Below, one piece after another: positions 43,135-51,728 of a stretch of 64,000 nucleotides of DNA. Source of the stretch: Streptomyces sp. WAC 01529 (GTDB lineage Bacteria > Actinomycetota > Actinomycetes > Streptomycetales > Streptomycetaceae); NCBI RefSeq assembly GCF_003945545.1, contig NZ_CP029617.1:5751001-5815000 (forward strand), given 5' to 3'. Below the pieces are notes generated by a model. The model was not told the DNA's origin, searched no databases, and saw only the letters and a program-made list of their open reading frames with translations. Every line of letters begins with the position of its first letter. Position 1 is the stretch's first letter. A program made the position numbers and the translations under genes.

Positions 43135-43995
43135 TCAGCCCTTCACCGCCCCGCCCAGCGCGAAGCCCCCGCCGAGGCGGCGTGAGACGAGGACGTACAG
43201 GAGGATCACCGGCGTCGAGTACAGGATCGAGAACGCGGCCAGCTGGCCGTAGACCACCGTCCCCTTGTTGCCGAAGAAGTCGTTGATGCTCACCGACGCA
43301 GGCATCTGTTCCGGCGTGAGCAGGAGCATGAAGGGGACGAAGAAGTTGCCCCACATCATGACGAACGAGAAGACCGTCACCACCGCCACCCCGGGGCCCA
43401 TCAGGGGCAGGACGATCCGGATCAGGGACTGGAAGGACGAGGCGCCGTCCGTCCACGCCGCCTCCTCCAGTTCCTTCGGGACGCCGTCCATGAAGTTCTT
43501 CATCAGCCAGATGGCGAAGGGGAGTTGGGACGCGGCGAAGAAGAAGATCGTGCCGTGCATCGTGTCGATCAGGTCCACCTGTACGAAGAGCGCGTACACC
43601 GGGACCATGATCGCCGTGATCGGCAGGCTCGTCGCGAAGAGGATCGTCAGCATGAAGGGGCGGTTCAGGCGGGAGCGGTAACGGGAGAGCGGGTACGCGG
43701 CGAGCGCCGCGCAGACCACCGTGAGCAGCGTGCCGCCGCCGCACAGGAGGAGGCTGTTGAGGAGCGGCGTGAAGGTGATCTCGGGGGTCAGGACCTTGTC
43801 GTAGTTGTCCAGGGTGAGGCCGTCGGGGACGCGTACCCGCAAGTCCGCCTCCGGGTCGAAGGAGGACAGGACCACCCAGGCCAGCGGGAGGACGAACGCC
43901 GCCGCCACGGCCAGCAGGCCCGCGTCGGCCGCGAGCCGGTGCTTCGTACGACGGGCAGGCAGTGAACGGGCGCGAGGAGGGTTGTTGACGGCCAC
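43135..43995 (-). CDS. ABC sugar transporter permease (MalG-type)
   Basis: A 286-aa membrane protein with six predicted spans and the permease EAA loop (LEEAAWTDGASSFQSLIRIV). GTG 43995 abuts the stop of the MalF-type gene. The family moves oligosaccharides with a binding protein and a MsiK-type ATPase. It is the last gene of the three-gene operon read leftwards from 46515. No ATPase is nearby. Confidence 0.9.
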   Translation of the reverse strand: MAVNNPPRARSLPARRTKHRLAADAGLLAVAAAFVLPLAWVVLSSFDPEADLRVRVPDGLTLDNYDKVLTPEITFTPLLNSLLLCGGGTLLTVVCAALAAYPLSRYRSRLNRPFMLTILFATSLPITAIMVPVYALFVQVDLIDTMHGTIFFFAASQLPFAIWLMKNFMDGVPKELEEAAWTDGASSFQSLIRIVLPLMGPGVAVVTVFSFVMMWGNFFVPFMLLLTPEQMPASVSINDFFGNKGTVVYGQLAAFSILYSTPVILLYVLVSRRLGGGFALGGAVKG

Positions 43996-44973
43996 TCAGA
44001 CCTCCGTACGCAGCATGCGCATATAGACGAGGGAGAAGAGCGAGCCGACCAGGAGCAGGAGCAGGGCCACCGCCGTGCCGTAGCCGATCATGCTCTTCTG
44101 GAAGGCCTGCTCGTACATGAACAGCGGCAGGGTCTGGCTGCGGTTTCCCGGGCCGCCGCGCGTCATCACCCAGATGAGGCCGAAGACGGAGAGCGTCTGG
44201 AGGGTGTTGAGCATGAGGTTCGTGCCGATCGAGCGGCGGATCATCGGCAGCGTGATGTGCCACATCCGGCGCCAGCCGCCCGCGCCGTCGACCTCCGCGG
44301 CCTCGGTGATCTCCTTGGGGATCTCGTTGAGGGCGGCGGAGTAGACGAGCATCGAGAAGGCCGTCCCCCGCCAGACGTTGGCGAACGACACCGCGAGGAT
44401 CGGGAGCGTGAACAGCCAGTTCTGGGAGGGGAGATGGAGGAGGTCGAGGACGGCGTTGAGGGTGCCCTCGCGGCGGAAGAAGGCGTAGAGCAGGAAGCCC
44501 GCGACGACCTCCGGCAGCACCCACGCGGTGATGACGATCGCGCCCGTGAGGGTGCGGACCGGCTTCGACGCGCGCTGCATGAGGGAGGCGAGGGCGAGCC
44601 CCAGCGTGTTCTGGCCGATGAGGGAGGAGAGGAACGTGAAGACCAGGGTGAGCCAGACCGCGTTGAGGAACCGCTCGTCGCCGAACGCCTCACGGAAGTT
44701 GTCGAGGCCGATGAAGCTGGACTCGGCCTGGCCGGTCAGCTGGAGGTCGGTGAAGGCGATGTACGCGCAGTAGCCGATCGGCCCGGCGAGGAACAGCGCG
44801 AGGAGGACGACGGCGGGGGAGACGGGCAGGGCCCTGAGCAGACCCCGGCGTACGCGGGCGCGGGGGTTCGGTGGCGGGGTGCCCGGACCCGGCGCGGTCT
44901 TGGCGGCGCCGGGCCCGGCGGGGGGCTCGGGCGGGGGTTCGGCCGGGGACCCGGCGGCGGGTGCGGTAGTCAT
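43996..44973 (-). CDS. ABC sugar transporter permease (MalF-type)
   Basis: A 325-aa permease with a Pro/Ala-rich cytoplasmic N-terminus (about 40 residues), six spans and the EAA loop EITEAAEVDGAGGWRRMWH. I chose ATG 44973 (MTTAPAAGS); the longer frame to 45111 crosses a repeat region. It pairs with the MalG-type gene directly downstream. The substrate is set by the binding protein at 45154 and cannot be read from sequence. Confidence 0.9.
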   Translation of the reverse strand: MTTAPAAGSPAEPPPEPPAGPGAAKTAPGPGTPPPNPRARVRRGLLRALPVSPAVVLLALFLAGPIGYCAYIAFTDLQLTGQAESSFIGLDNFREAFGDERFLNAVWLTLVFTFLSSLIGQNTLGLALASLMQRASKPVRTLTGAIVITAWVLPEVVAGFLLYAFFRREGTLNAVLDLLHLPSQNWLFTLPILAVSFANVWRGTAFSMLVYSAALNEIPKEITEAAEVDGAGGWRRMWHITLPMIRRSIGTNLMLNTLQTLSVFGLIWVMTRGGPGNRSQTLPLFMYEQAFQKSMIGYGTAVALLLLLVGSLFSLVYMRMLRTEV

Positions 44974-45016
44974 GTGCGGGCACTCACTCTCTGATACCGG
45001 GTGACACGGCCTCTGG

Positions 45017-45140
45017 CATCGGGTGGTACGGCGGCCCCCGGTACCGGTACCGGTGCCGGGTAATACGGCACCGGCCCGGAACGGCGGCCCCCGGTCCCGG
45101 TAATACGGCACCGGCCCGGAACGGCACCAGCCCGGAACCG
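45017..45140. repeat. GC-rich tandem repeats between binding-protein and permease genes
   Basis: A 27-bp direct repeat (TAATACGGCACCGGCCCGG then AACGGC) occurs at 45059-45085 and 45099-45125, period 40. It is embedded in CCGGTACCGG and GGCGGCCCCCGG units. The region is intergenic within one operon and could form hairpins that lower permease expression relative to the binding protein. Confidence 0.75.
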
Positions 45141-45153
45141 CCCGCCCCCCGCG

Positions 45154-46515
45154 CTACTTGTCGATGACCTCGCCGTCCGTCGCCGACTCGACCTCCTCGT
45201 CGTACCCCTTCGCCGCCTCCTCCACCGAGCTGTCGCCCGTCGTCACCGACTCCATCGCCTCCTGGATCGCGGTGGAGACCTTCGGATACGCGGGGTACGC
45301 GGGCCGGTAGTGCGTCGAGGCGACCAGCTCCGTGAAGAACTTGATGCCGGGCTGCGCCTTCACGTACGACGGGTCGGCCGCGACGTCCTCGCGGACCGCG
45401 ATGCCCGAGTTGGCGACGTACCACTTCTTGGCGTTGGCCTTCGTCTGCATGGTCTCGATGAACTTGAAGGCCAGGTCGGGGTTGCCCGCCTTGGCCGGGA
45501 TCGCCCAGGTCCAGCCGCCGGACATGCTCACCTTGCCGGGCGCCTGGCCGTGCTGGGTCGGCATGGCGGCCAGGCCCAGCTTCCGCGACCACTCCGGCCA
45601 CTCGTGTCCCGCTCCCTCGCCCCAGTCCTGCGGCAGCCACGAGCCGTCGAGCGCGATGCCCAGCTTGCCCTCGGGCAGCAGCTCACCCCGCACGCGCGTG
45701 GCGAAGTTGGGGTCCAGGGCGTCGGAGACATCGGGGCCGAGCTTCTCCTCGTAGACCGTCTCGACGAACTTCAGGGAGTCCTTGAAGCCCTTGCTGCCGG
45801 TGACCCACTTCTTCGCCCCGGTGTCGTACAGCGGATCCTTGCCCGTGCCGTACGCCAGCATCTGGAAGCCCTGCATGGTCGCCGCCTCGCCGGCCGGCTT
45901 TCCCGTATAGACGTTCAGGGGCGTGACTCCCGGCACCTTCTTCTTGATCGTGCGGGCCGCGTCGAGGACCTCGTCCCAGTTCTTCGGCTGCCAGTCGGCC
46001 GGCAGGCCCGCCTTCTTGAAGATCGCCTTGCTGAACCACAGGCCGCGCGTGTCCGTGCCGTCCGGCACGCCGTACGTCTTGCCGTCGGCCGCCTTCGCCG
46101 CCGCCTTGGCCGAGTCGATGAACTGGTCCCAGTCCTTCCACTTCTTCAGGTACGGGTCGAGCGGCTTCAGATACCCGCTGGTGATGTCCGAGTTGATGAG
46201 GAACGTGTCCTCGTAGACGAGATCGGGCGCGGTCTTGGGGGAGCGGAGCATCTGCTGGAGCTTGGTGTAGTACTCCGAGTCCGGCGCCTTGATCGGCACC
46301 AGCTTGACCTTCTTGCCGGGGTTCGCCTTCTCGAACTGCTTCTTGATCTCCGCCAGGTAGGTGTCCATGACCCTGACCTCGTTGTCCGTGGACTGCTTGA
46401 ACGAGATCCTCACGGTGTCGGGGTCGTCGCCGGAACCGCCGCCGCACGCGGTGAGGGTGCCGGCGGCCAACAGGGCGGATGCCACGAGGAGCGGCGGGGT
46501 GGTGGTGGGACGCAC
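45154..46515 (-). CDS. ABC sugar-binding lipoprotein
   Basis: A 453-aa extracellular solute-binding protein of the family 1 type. Lipobox LTACGGG with Cys near residue 24, then two-lobe sequence (RISFKQSTDNEVRVMDTYLA; LPADWQPKNWDEVLDAARTI; GIALDGSWLPQDWGEGAGHE; MSGGWTWAIPAKAGNPDLAF). AGGAGG lies 8 nt before GTG 46515 but only 2 nt before GTG 46521, so I prefer 46515. It heads a three-gene operon with two permeases. In streptomycetes a shared MsiK ATPase usually powers such systems. The ligand is unknown. Confidence 0.92.
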   Translation of the reverse strand: MRPTTTPPLLVASALLAAGTLTACGGGSGDDPDTVRISFKQSTDNEVRVMDTYLAEIKKQFEKANPGKKVKLVPIKAPDSEYYTKLQQMLRSPKTAPDLVYEDTFLINSDITSGYLKPLDPYLKKWKDWDQFIDSAKAAAKAADGKTYGVPDGTDTRGLWFSKAIFKKAGLPADWQPKNWDEVLDAARTIKKKVPGVTPLNVYTGKPAGEAATMQGFQMLAYGTGKDPLYDTGAKKWVTGSKGFKDSLKFVETVYEEKLGPDVSDALDPNFATRVRGELLPEGKLGIALDGSWLPQDWGEGAGHEWPEWSRKLGLAAMPTQHGQAPGKVSMSGGWTWAIPAKAGNPDLAFKFIETMQTKANAKKWYVANSGIAVREDVAADPSYVKAQPGIKFFTELVASTHYRPAYPAYPKVSTAIQEAMESVTTGDSSVEEAAKGYDEEVESATDGEVIDK

Positions 46516-46633
46516 GGGCACGACCTCCTACAGCGCGGGGTTGCGACGCGGGGCTGCCCGGTGAACGTAAGCGCGTGCTCGGAGCAAGGTCAATGCCCCT
46601 GCGGTGGGAGGGCGTTGACGCTTGTCATCAACG

Positions 46634-46647
46634 TGACAACGTTGTTA
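46634..46647. promoter_or_regulatory. LacI-like operator upstream of the sugar ABC operon
   Basis: TGACAAC/GTTGTTA is an almost perfect 14-bp dyad centred on CG, the shape of a LacI-family site. It lies 119 bp upstream of the binding-protein start. No LacI-family gene is in the window, so the repressor would be encoded elsewhere. Confidence 0.5.
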
Positions 46648-46683
46648 TCGGATGTACGTGACCGGGGTGCCCGGAGCGGGAGG

Positions 46684-47367
46684 TCACTCGGCCGCCGTGA
46701 GCCAGCGGTAGACCAGCTCCGGGCGGCCGACCTGGCCGTACTGGGGGCTGCGGGCCGCGCGTGCCGTGTCGACCAGGTGTTCCAGATAGCGGCGCGCGGT
46801 GATCCGGGAGAGGCCCGCCGACTGGGCGGCGGCGGTGGCGGTCAGGCCCTCGGGGGCGGCGCGCAGGGTGTGGATGACCCGTTCGAGGGTGGGGCCGCTG
46901 AGCCCCTTGGGGAGCGCGGCGGGGCCGGGCGCGCGCAGCGTGGCGAGCGCGCGGTCCACCTCGTCCTGGCCGGTGGCCTCGCCCTCGGCGGCGGCCGTGC
47001 GGAACTGCGCGTAGCGGGTGAGGCGGTCGCGGAGGGTGGCGAAGGTGAACGGCTTCAGTACGTACTGGACGACGCCGAGCGAGACGCCCTCGCGGACGAC
47101 CGCCAGGTCGCGGGCGGACGTCACCGCGATCACGTCCGTGGGGTGTCCGGCGGCACGCAGGGAGCGGGCCAGCTGGAGGCCGTGGCCGTCGGGGAGGTGC
47201 AGGTCGAGGAGGATCAGGTCCACGGGGGTGCGGTCGAGGACGCGGCGGGCCTCGGCGGCGGAGTGGGCGGGCTTCGCGATGGCTTCGAAGCCGGGGACGC
47301 GGTTCACGTAGAGGACGTGGGCGTCCGCCGCGACGGGGTCGTCTTCGACTACGAGTACGCGGATCAT
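46684..47367 (-). CDS. CitB/DcuR-type response regulator
   Basis: A 227-aa protein. Receiver with D9/D10 and phosphoacceptor D55 in LILLDLHLPDGHG, Lys in YVLKPFTFATL, then a C-terminal HTH (LTATAAAQSAGLSRITARRY then LEHLVD) of the DcuR/CitB kind rather than a winged helix. ATG 47367 overlaps the kinase stop (ATGA). It should control the dicarboxylate symporter at 49401, reading the other way beyond the kinase gene. Confidence 0.92.
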   Translation of the reverse strand: MIRVLVVEDDPVAADAHVLYVNRVPGFEAIAKPAHSAAEARRVLDRTPVDLILLDLHLPDGHGLQLARSLRAAGHPTDVIAVTSARDLAVVREGVSLGVVQYVLKPFTFATLRDRLTRYAQFRTAAAEGEATGQDEVDRALATLRAPGPAALPKGLSGPTLERVIHTLRAAPEGLTATAAAQSAGLSRITARRYLEHLVDTARAARSPQYGQVGRPELVYRWLTAAE

Positions 47368-49139
47368 CTGGCGCCGCCCCCCTTTGGCGGGCTCTGGGTG
47401 CTTTGGGTGGCGCCCGCTTCGTCGGTACCCCGCGCCGGGGGCTGTGCCCACCCTTCCCCAAGCTCTCGGCTTCGCTCGAGCAGGGGAGGCCCCACTCGCC
47501 CTGCGGAACGCCTGCCCACAGCGGCAACCGGAACCGTGAAGGTCACCTCGAAGTGGGCGCCGCCCTTCTCCGACTCCCGCAGCGTCAGCACGCCGCCGTT
47601 CCGCGTCACCGTCTGGTCGACCAGCGCGAGGCCGAGGCCTCGGCCCGTCGCCGCCTTGGTGGACCAGCCGCGTTCGAAGACCGCCTCCCGCAGGGCGGGG
47701 TCGACGCCGGGGCCCGTGTCCGAGACGCGCAGGAGCAGGCTCTTCTCGTCCGCCCGGGCCGTCACCGTGACCCGCGCCGCCGGTGAGCCCTGTGCCGCGT
47801 CGACCGCGTTGTCGATGAGGTTGCCGAGGACCGTCACCAGGTCACGGGAGGACAGGGACGCCGGAAGCACGCCGTCGTCGATGCTGCTGTCGTCCGAGAC
47901 GACCAGCTCCACGCCGTGCTCGTTGGCCTGCGCCGCCTTGCCGAGGAGCAGGGCCGCGAGCACCGGTTCGCTGACGGCGGCCACCACCTGGTCGGTCAGC
48001 GCCTGCGCCAGCTCCAGTTCGGCGGTGGCGAAGTCGACGGCCTCGTCGGCGCGGCCGAGTTCGATGAGGGAGACCACCGTGTGGAGGCGGTTCGCGGCCT
48101 CGTGGGCCTGCGAGCGCAGCGCCTGCGTGAAGCCGCGCTCGGAGTCCAACTCGCCGGTCAGCGCCTGGAGTTCCGTATGATCGCGCAGGGTGACGACCGT
48201 GCCCCTGCGCTCGCCGCCCGTCACGGGGGAGGTGTTGACGACCACCACCCTGTCGACGGTCAGATGCAGCTCGTCGACGCGCGGCTCGGACGCGAGGAGC
48301 GCGCCGGTGAGCGGCGCGGGCAGCCCCAGCTCGGCGACGTTGCGCCCCACGATGTCACCGGCGACACCGAGCAGCTCCCGGCCCGCGTCGTTGATCAGCG
48401 CGATCCGCCGCTGCCCGTCGAGCATCAGCAGCCCCTCGCGCACCGCGTGCAGGGCCGCCTCGTGGTAGTCGTGCATCCGGCTCAGCTCGGCGGCGTTCAT
48501 GCCGTGGGTGCTGCGGCGCAGGCGGGCGTTGATGACGTACGTACCGATACCGCCGAGTACGAGGGCTCCCGCGGCGACGCCGAGCAGCGCGAGGAGCTGG
48601 CCGCGCGCCTTGGCGGTGATCTCCTCGATGGTGATGCCCGCGCTGACCAGGCCGATGATCCGGCCCTCGCCCCTCTCGCCGGCCCGGATCGGGGTGACCA
48701 CGCGCACGGACGGACCGAGCGTGCCCGTGTACGTCTCGGTGAACGTCCTGCCGTGCAGCGCCTCCCGCCGATGGCCGAGGAAGCGTTCGCCGATGCGCCG
48801 CTCGTCGGGGTGCGTCCAGCGGATGCCGCGCGGGTCCATGATCGTCACGAAGGCGACGCCGGTGTGCCGCTGCACCTGGGTCGCGTACGGCTGCAGCTCC
48901 TTCGACGGGTCGTCACCGCCGCGTATGGCCTCTCGTACCGAAGGGGAGTCCGCGACCGCCCGCGCCGCCGCGGTCGTCTGGCGGCGCGCGCTCTCCTCCG
49001 CCTGGTGCTTGTCGCTCAGATACGTGAAGAGCGCGTACCCGGCGACCACGACCGTGACCAGCACGATCTGCATCGCGAAGAGCTGGCCCGCCAGGCTGCG
49101 CGGCAGGCGGCGCCGACGGGATGGGCGAGTGGGAGGCAT
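47364..49139 (-). CDS. DcuS/CitA-type sensor histidine kinase
   Basis: A 591-aa kinase. TM1 (about 22-41), an extracytoplasmic Cache/PDC-type domain (about 45-180, including ERRIGERFLGHRREALHGRT, VRVVTPIRAG), TM2 (about 182-203), a PAS domain (225-320), H346 in LRSQAHEAANRLHTVV (the DcuS/CitA type of H-box), then ATPase boxes NLIDNAVDAA and TGRGLGLALVD. The last ~45 residues (from about 545) are Gly/Pro/Arg-rich and unlike the family; they are encoded in part by a dispersed intergenic repeat at 47451-47494. It probably senses a C4 or C6 carboxylate. Confidence 0.92.
   Translation of the reverse strand: MPPTRPSRRRRLPRSLAGQLFAMQIVLVTVVVAGYALFTYLSDKHQAEESARRQTTAAARAVADSPSVREAIRGGDDPSKELQPYATQVQRHTGVAFVTIMDPRGIRWTHPDERRIGERFLGHRREALHGRTFTETYTGTLGPSVRVVTPIRAGERGEGRIIGLVSAGITIEEITAKARGQLLALLGVAAGALVLGGIGTYVINARLRRSTHGMNAAELSRMHDYHEAALHAVREGLLMLDGQRRIALINDAGRELLGVAGDIVGRNVAELGLPAPLTGALLASEPRVDELHLTVDRVVVVNTSPVTGGERRGTVVTLRDHTELQALTGELDSERGFTQALRSQAHEAANRLHTVVSLIELGRADEAVDFATAELELAQALTDQVVAAVSEPVLAALLLGKAAQANEHGVELVVSDDSSIDDGVLPASLSSRDLVTVLGNLIDNAVDAAQGSPAARVTVTARADEKSLLLRVSDTGPGVDPALREAVFERGWSTKAATGRGLGLALVDQTVTRNGGVLTLRESEKGGAHFEVTFTVPVAAVGRRSAGRVGPPLLERSRELGEGWAQPPARGTDEAGATQSTQSPPKGGGAR
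47451..47494. repeat. Dispersed Streptomyces stem-loop repeat inside the kinase C-terminus
   Basis: CCCTTCCCCAAGCTCTCGG...CGAGCAGGGGAGGCCCC forms an imperfect stem-loop and matches a small repeat that I have often seen between Streptomyces genes. Here it is translated as residues about 549-563 of the kinase (PPLLERSRELGEGW). Confidence 0.65.
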
Positions 49140-49400
49140 GGTGCCAGTCTGCCTCCTCGCACAAGCGGCCGGACGGCGTGGACCAGCGGGGGGACCGGCG
49201 GCTGTGGGTGGCGCACCCGTGGTCGCGCGGGCGCGAACTAAATGAACGCAAGGGTGACCGGCCTCACAGTCCGGGAGATAGTCGCCGGGATCGCCCAGGA
49301 CGTGAGCCGCACGCACTGCGGGCGCCGCCGCCAGGCACCACCGGGTGCCGCCGGCACCACCACGCCGAAGTCGTCGTTCAAGGAGTCAAGGAGGGCCCCC

Positions 49401-50816
49401 GTGACCAGCACGGTCGACCCGCACACGGCACCCGCCGCCAAGCGGGACCGCACGCATTACCTCTACATCGCCGTCATCGGCGCCGTGCTGCTCGGCATCG
49501 CCGTCGGCTTCATCTGGCCGGAGTTCGCCAAGGAGCTCAAGCCGGTCGGCACCGGTTTCGTGAACCTGATCAAGATGATGATCTCGCCGATCATCTTCTG
49601 CACGATCGTGCTCGGCGTCGGCTCGGTGCGCAAGGCCGCCAAGGTCGGCAAGGTGGGCGGGCTCGCGCTCGCCTACTTCGTCGCGATGTCGGTCGTCGCG
49701 CTCGCCATCGGCCTGCTCGTCGGCAACATCCTCCACCCGGGCTCGGGCATCGACCTCGCCGACTCCGACAAGGGCGCGGGCCACGAGGCGGCGGACGAGG
49801 CCGACAAGGGCCTCGTCGACTTCGCACTCGGCATCATCCCCAAGACGCTGGTCTCCGCCTTCACCGCGGGCGAGGTGCTCCAGACGCTGCTCGTCGCCCT
49901 GCTCGTGGGCTTCGCGCTCCAGGCCATGGGCCGCTCGGGCGAGCCGGTGCTGCGCGGTGTCGAGCACATCCAGAAGCTCGTCTTCCGGGTGCTCGGCATG
50001 ATCATGTGGGCCGCGCCCGTCGGCGCGTTCGGCGCGATGGCCGCCGTCATCGGCGAGACCGGTGCCGACGCGCTCAAGGCGCTCGCCACGATCATGATCG
50101 GGTTCTACGTCACCTGCGCCCTGTTCATCGTGCTCGTACTCGGCACGCTGGTGCGCATGGTGGCCGGGGTGAACCTCTTCAAGCTGCTCAAGTATCTGGG
50201 CCGCGAGTTCCTGCTGATCCTCTCTACCTCCTCGTCGGAGTCCGCGCTGCCGCGGCTCATCGCGAAGATGGAGCACCTGGGGGTCAGCCGCCCGGTCGTC
50301 GGCATCACCGTGCCGACCGGCTACTCCTTCAACCTCGACGGCACCATGATCTACCTGACCATGGCCTCGCTCTTCATCGCCGACGCCATGGACCAGCCGC
50401 TCGGCGTCGGCGAACAGATCTCGCTGCTGCTCTTCATGATGATCGCGTCCAAGGGCGCGGCGGGCGTCTCCGGTTCGGGCATCGCGGTCCTCGCGAGCGG
50501 CCTCCAGTCGCACAAGCCCGCGCTCGTCGACGGCGTCGGCCTGATCATCGGCGTCGACCGCTTCATGAGCGAGGCCCGCGCCCTCACCAACTTCGCGGGC
50601 AACGCGGTGGCCACGCTGCTGATCGGCACCTGGACCAAGGAGGTCGACAAGGAGCGGGTCGCCGCGGTCCTCGCCGGTCAACTGCCCTTCGACGAGCGTA
50701 CGTTGGTCGATGACGGGCACGGCGACCGTGAGGGGGACGGGCCCGAGGCGGCGGAGGCCGCGACCTCCGTGCCGGAGCGGCGGAGCGAGGGCGGCAAGGA
50801 GCCGGCGAAGGTGTAG
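49401..50816 (+). CDS. Dicarboxylate/glutamate:cation symporter (DctA-like)
   Basis: A 471-aa transporter of the DAACS family. GTG 49401 has AAGGAGG 6 nt upstream; the frame open from 49242 adds a non-conserved extension. Family signatures: MMISPIIFCTIVLGVGSV, STSSSESALPRLIAKME (serine-rich hairpin), PTGYSFNLDGTMIYLT and the second hairpin SKGAAGVSGSG. About eight spans plus two re-entrant loops. The position opposite a DcuS/CitA-type kinase strongly suggests import of a C4-dicarboxylate under that system. The acidic tail is disordered. Confidence 0.92.
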   Translation: MTSTVDPHTAPAAKRDRTHYLYIAVIGAVLLGIAVGFIWPEFAKELKPVGTGFVNLIKMMISPIIFCTIVLGVGSVRKAAKVGKVGGLALAYFVAMSVVALAIGLLVGNILHPGSGIDLADSDKGAGHEAADEADKGLVDFALGIIPKTLVSAFTAGEVLQTLLVALLVGFALQAMGRSGEPVLRGVEHIQKLVFRVLGMIMWAAPVGAFGAMAAVIGETGADALKALATIMIGFYVTCALFIVLVLGTLVRMVAGVNLFKLLKYLGREFLLILSTSSSESALPRLIAKMEHLGVSRPVVGITVPTGYSFNLDGTMIYLTMASLFIADAMDQPLGVGEQISLLLFMMIASKGAAGVSGSGIAVLASGLQSHKPALVDGVGLIIGVDRFMSEARALTNFAGNAVATLLIGTWTKEVDKERVAAVLAGQLPFDERTLVDDGHGDREGDGPEAAEAATSVPERRSEGGKEPAKV

Positions 50817-50836
50817 CCGCCGTCCAGGGATGAACC

Positions 50837-50896
50837 GCGGGGCGCCGCCCGTGACGTAACCGCTCTTGAGCGCGTACGTCACGGGCGGCGCCCCGC
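50837..50896. terminator. Bidirectional terminator, 22-bp perfect arms
   Basis: Arms 50837-50858 and 50875-50896 (starting GCGGGGCGCCGCCC) are perfect complements, with a small CGCTC/GAGCG hairpin in the 16-nt loop. It lies between the convergent symporter and TetR genes and probably ends both. Confidence 0.85.
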
Positions 50897-50898
50897 GC

Positions 50899-51546
50899 TC
50901 ACGCGTCCGCCCGCGCGCTCGGCCCGCCCGTTCGCGCGCCCGGCGCCTGGGGCAGGTCCGCGATGATGCCGCGCGCCCGCTCCACCGGAACGCCCGCCGA
51001 GAGCAGGGCCGTCGACGCGGCGGCGCGGCCCGCGTCGCGCGGGTCGAGGAGGCCGTCGTTCACGGCCTCCATCAGGCCGAAGAGCTGCTGCTCATGGACG
51101 TACGCGAGGGCGGCGGGCGGCAGCGGGGAGGCGAAGGAGCCGTCCGCGAGGCCGAGGCGGAGCATGTCCACGCACTCCTTGCGGACCGGGGCGAGCCGCT
51201 GCCTGATGCCCTCCATCGCCACGCTGCGCTGCGCGAGGCCGACCAGGAGGCGGTAGCCGTCGGCGATCTCCCAGACGGCGACCATCGAATGGGCGAGCGA
51301 CTCGGCGGGGTCGTCCGACTGCGCCCGCCCGGAGGCGTGGGCGGCGGCGACCGCTTCGACCGCGCCGTCGATGAGCGCGCCGATCAGCGCCTCACGGCTG
51401 GGGAAATGGCCGTACACCGTCCTGCGCACGACCCCCGCGGCGCGGGCGATCTGGTCCATGGACGCGTCCGGATCGCGAAGGAGTTCGGCGAGGGCGACCT
51501 CCAGGATGCGGCGGCGGTTGGCGTCGGCTCGGCTCATGCGCTCCAT
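50899..51546 (-). CDS. TetR family repressor of the MFS transporter
   Basis: A 215-aa regulator with HTH (ILEVALAELLRDPDASMDQI, ARAAGVVRRTVYGHFPSREA) and a helical ligand domain. The start is ATG 51546 or ATG 51537, 9 nt apart. It is divergent from an MFS drug-efflux gene, with three TTGCACAG-type operators between them, the classic arrangement of a drug-responsive repressor. The inducer is probably a pump substrate. Confidence 0.9.
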   Translation of the reverse strand: MERMSRADANRRRILEVALAELLRDPDASMDQIARAAGVVRRTVYGHFPSREALIGALIDGAVEAVAAAHASGRAQSDDPAESLAHSMVAVWEIADGYRLLVGLAQRSVAMEGIRQRLAPVRKECVDMLRLGLADGSFASPLPPAALAYVHEQQLFGLMEAVNDGLLDPRDAGRAAASTALLSAGVPVERARGIIADLPQAPGARTGGPSARADA

Positions 51547-51616
51547 TTTGCACGGCTGGCCGGGGGCTGCCCCGCGACTTCGCGGACGGCTTCCCGGGGC
51601 TCGCCAGGCGACCGTT

Positions 51617-51679
51617 TTGCACAGCTGTGTGCAGTGGCGTAAATTGCACAGCAGTGTGTAATTGCACAGTGCTGTGCAA
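51617..51679. promoter_or_regulatory. Three TTGCACAG/CTGTGCAA operators
   Basis: Copies at 51617-51633, 51644-51661 and 51662-51679. The last is a perfect TTGCACAG-TG-CTGTGCAA dyad; the second directly abuts it; the first is offset by about 27 bp. All lie between the divergent TetR and MFS genes. Binding by that TetR is inferred. Confidence 0.8.
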
Positions 51680-51728
51680 GGTCACCGGAAAGCAAGAACG
51701 CACAGCGGCAGGGAAGGGTGAGACTTCG

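Noticed and set aside
49242..49400. N-terminal extension of the dicarboxylate symporter from the ATG at 49242
   Set aside because: The extension is not conserved-looking, and GTG 49401 has a strong ribosome site right before it.
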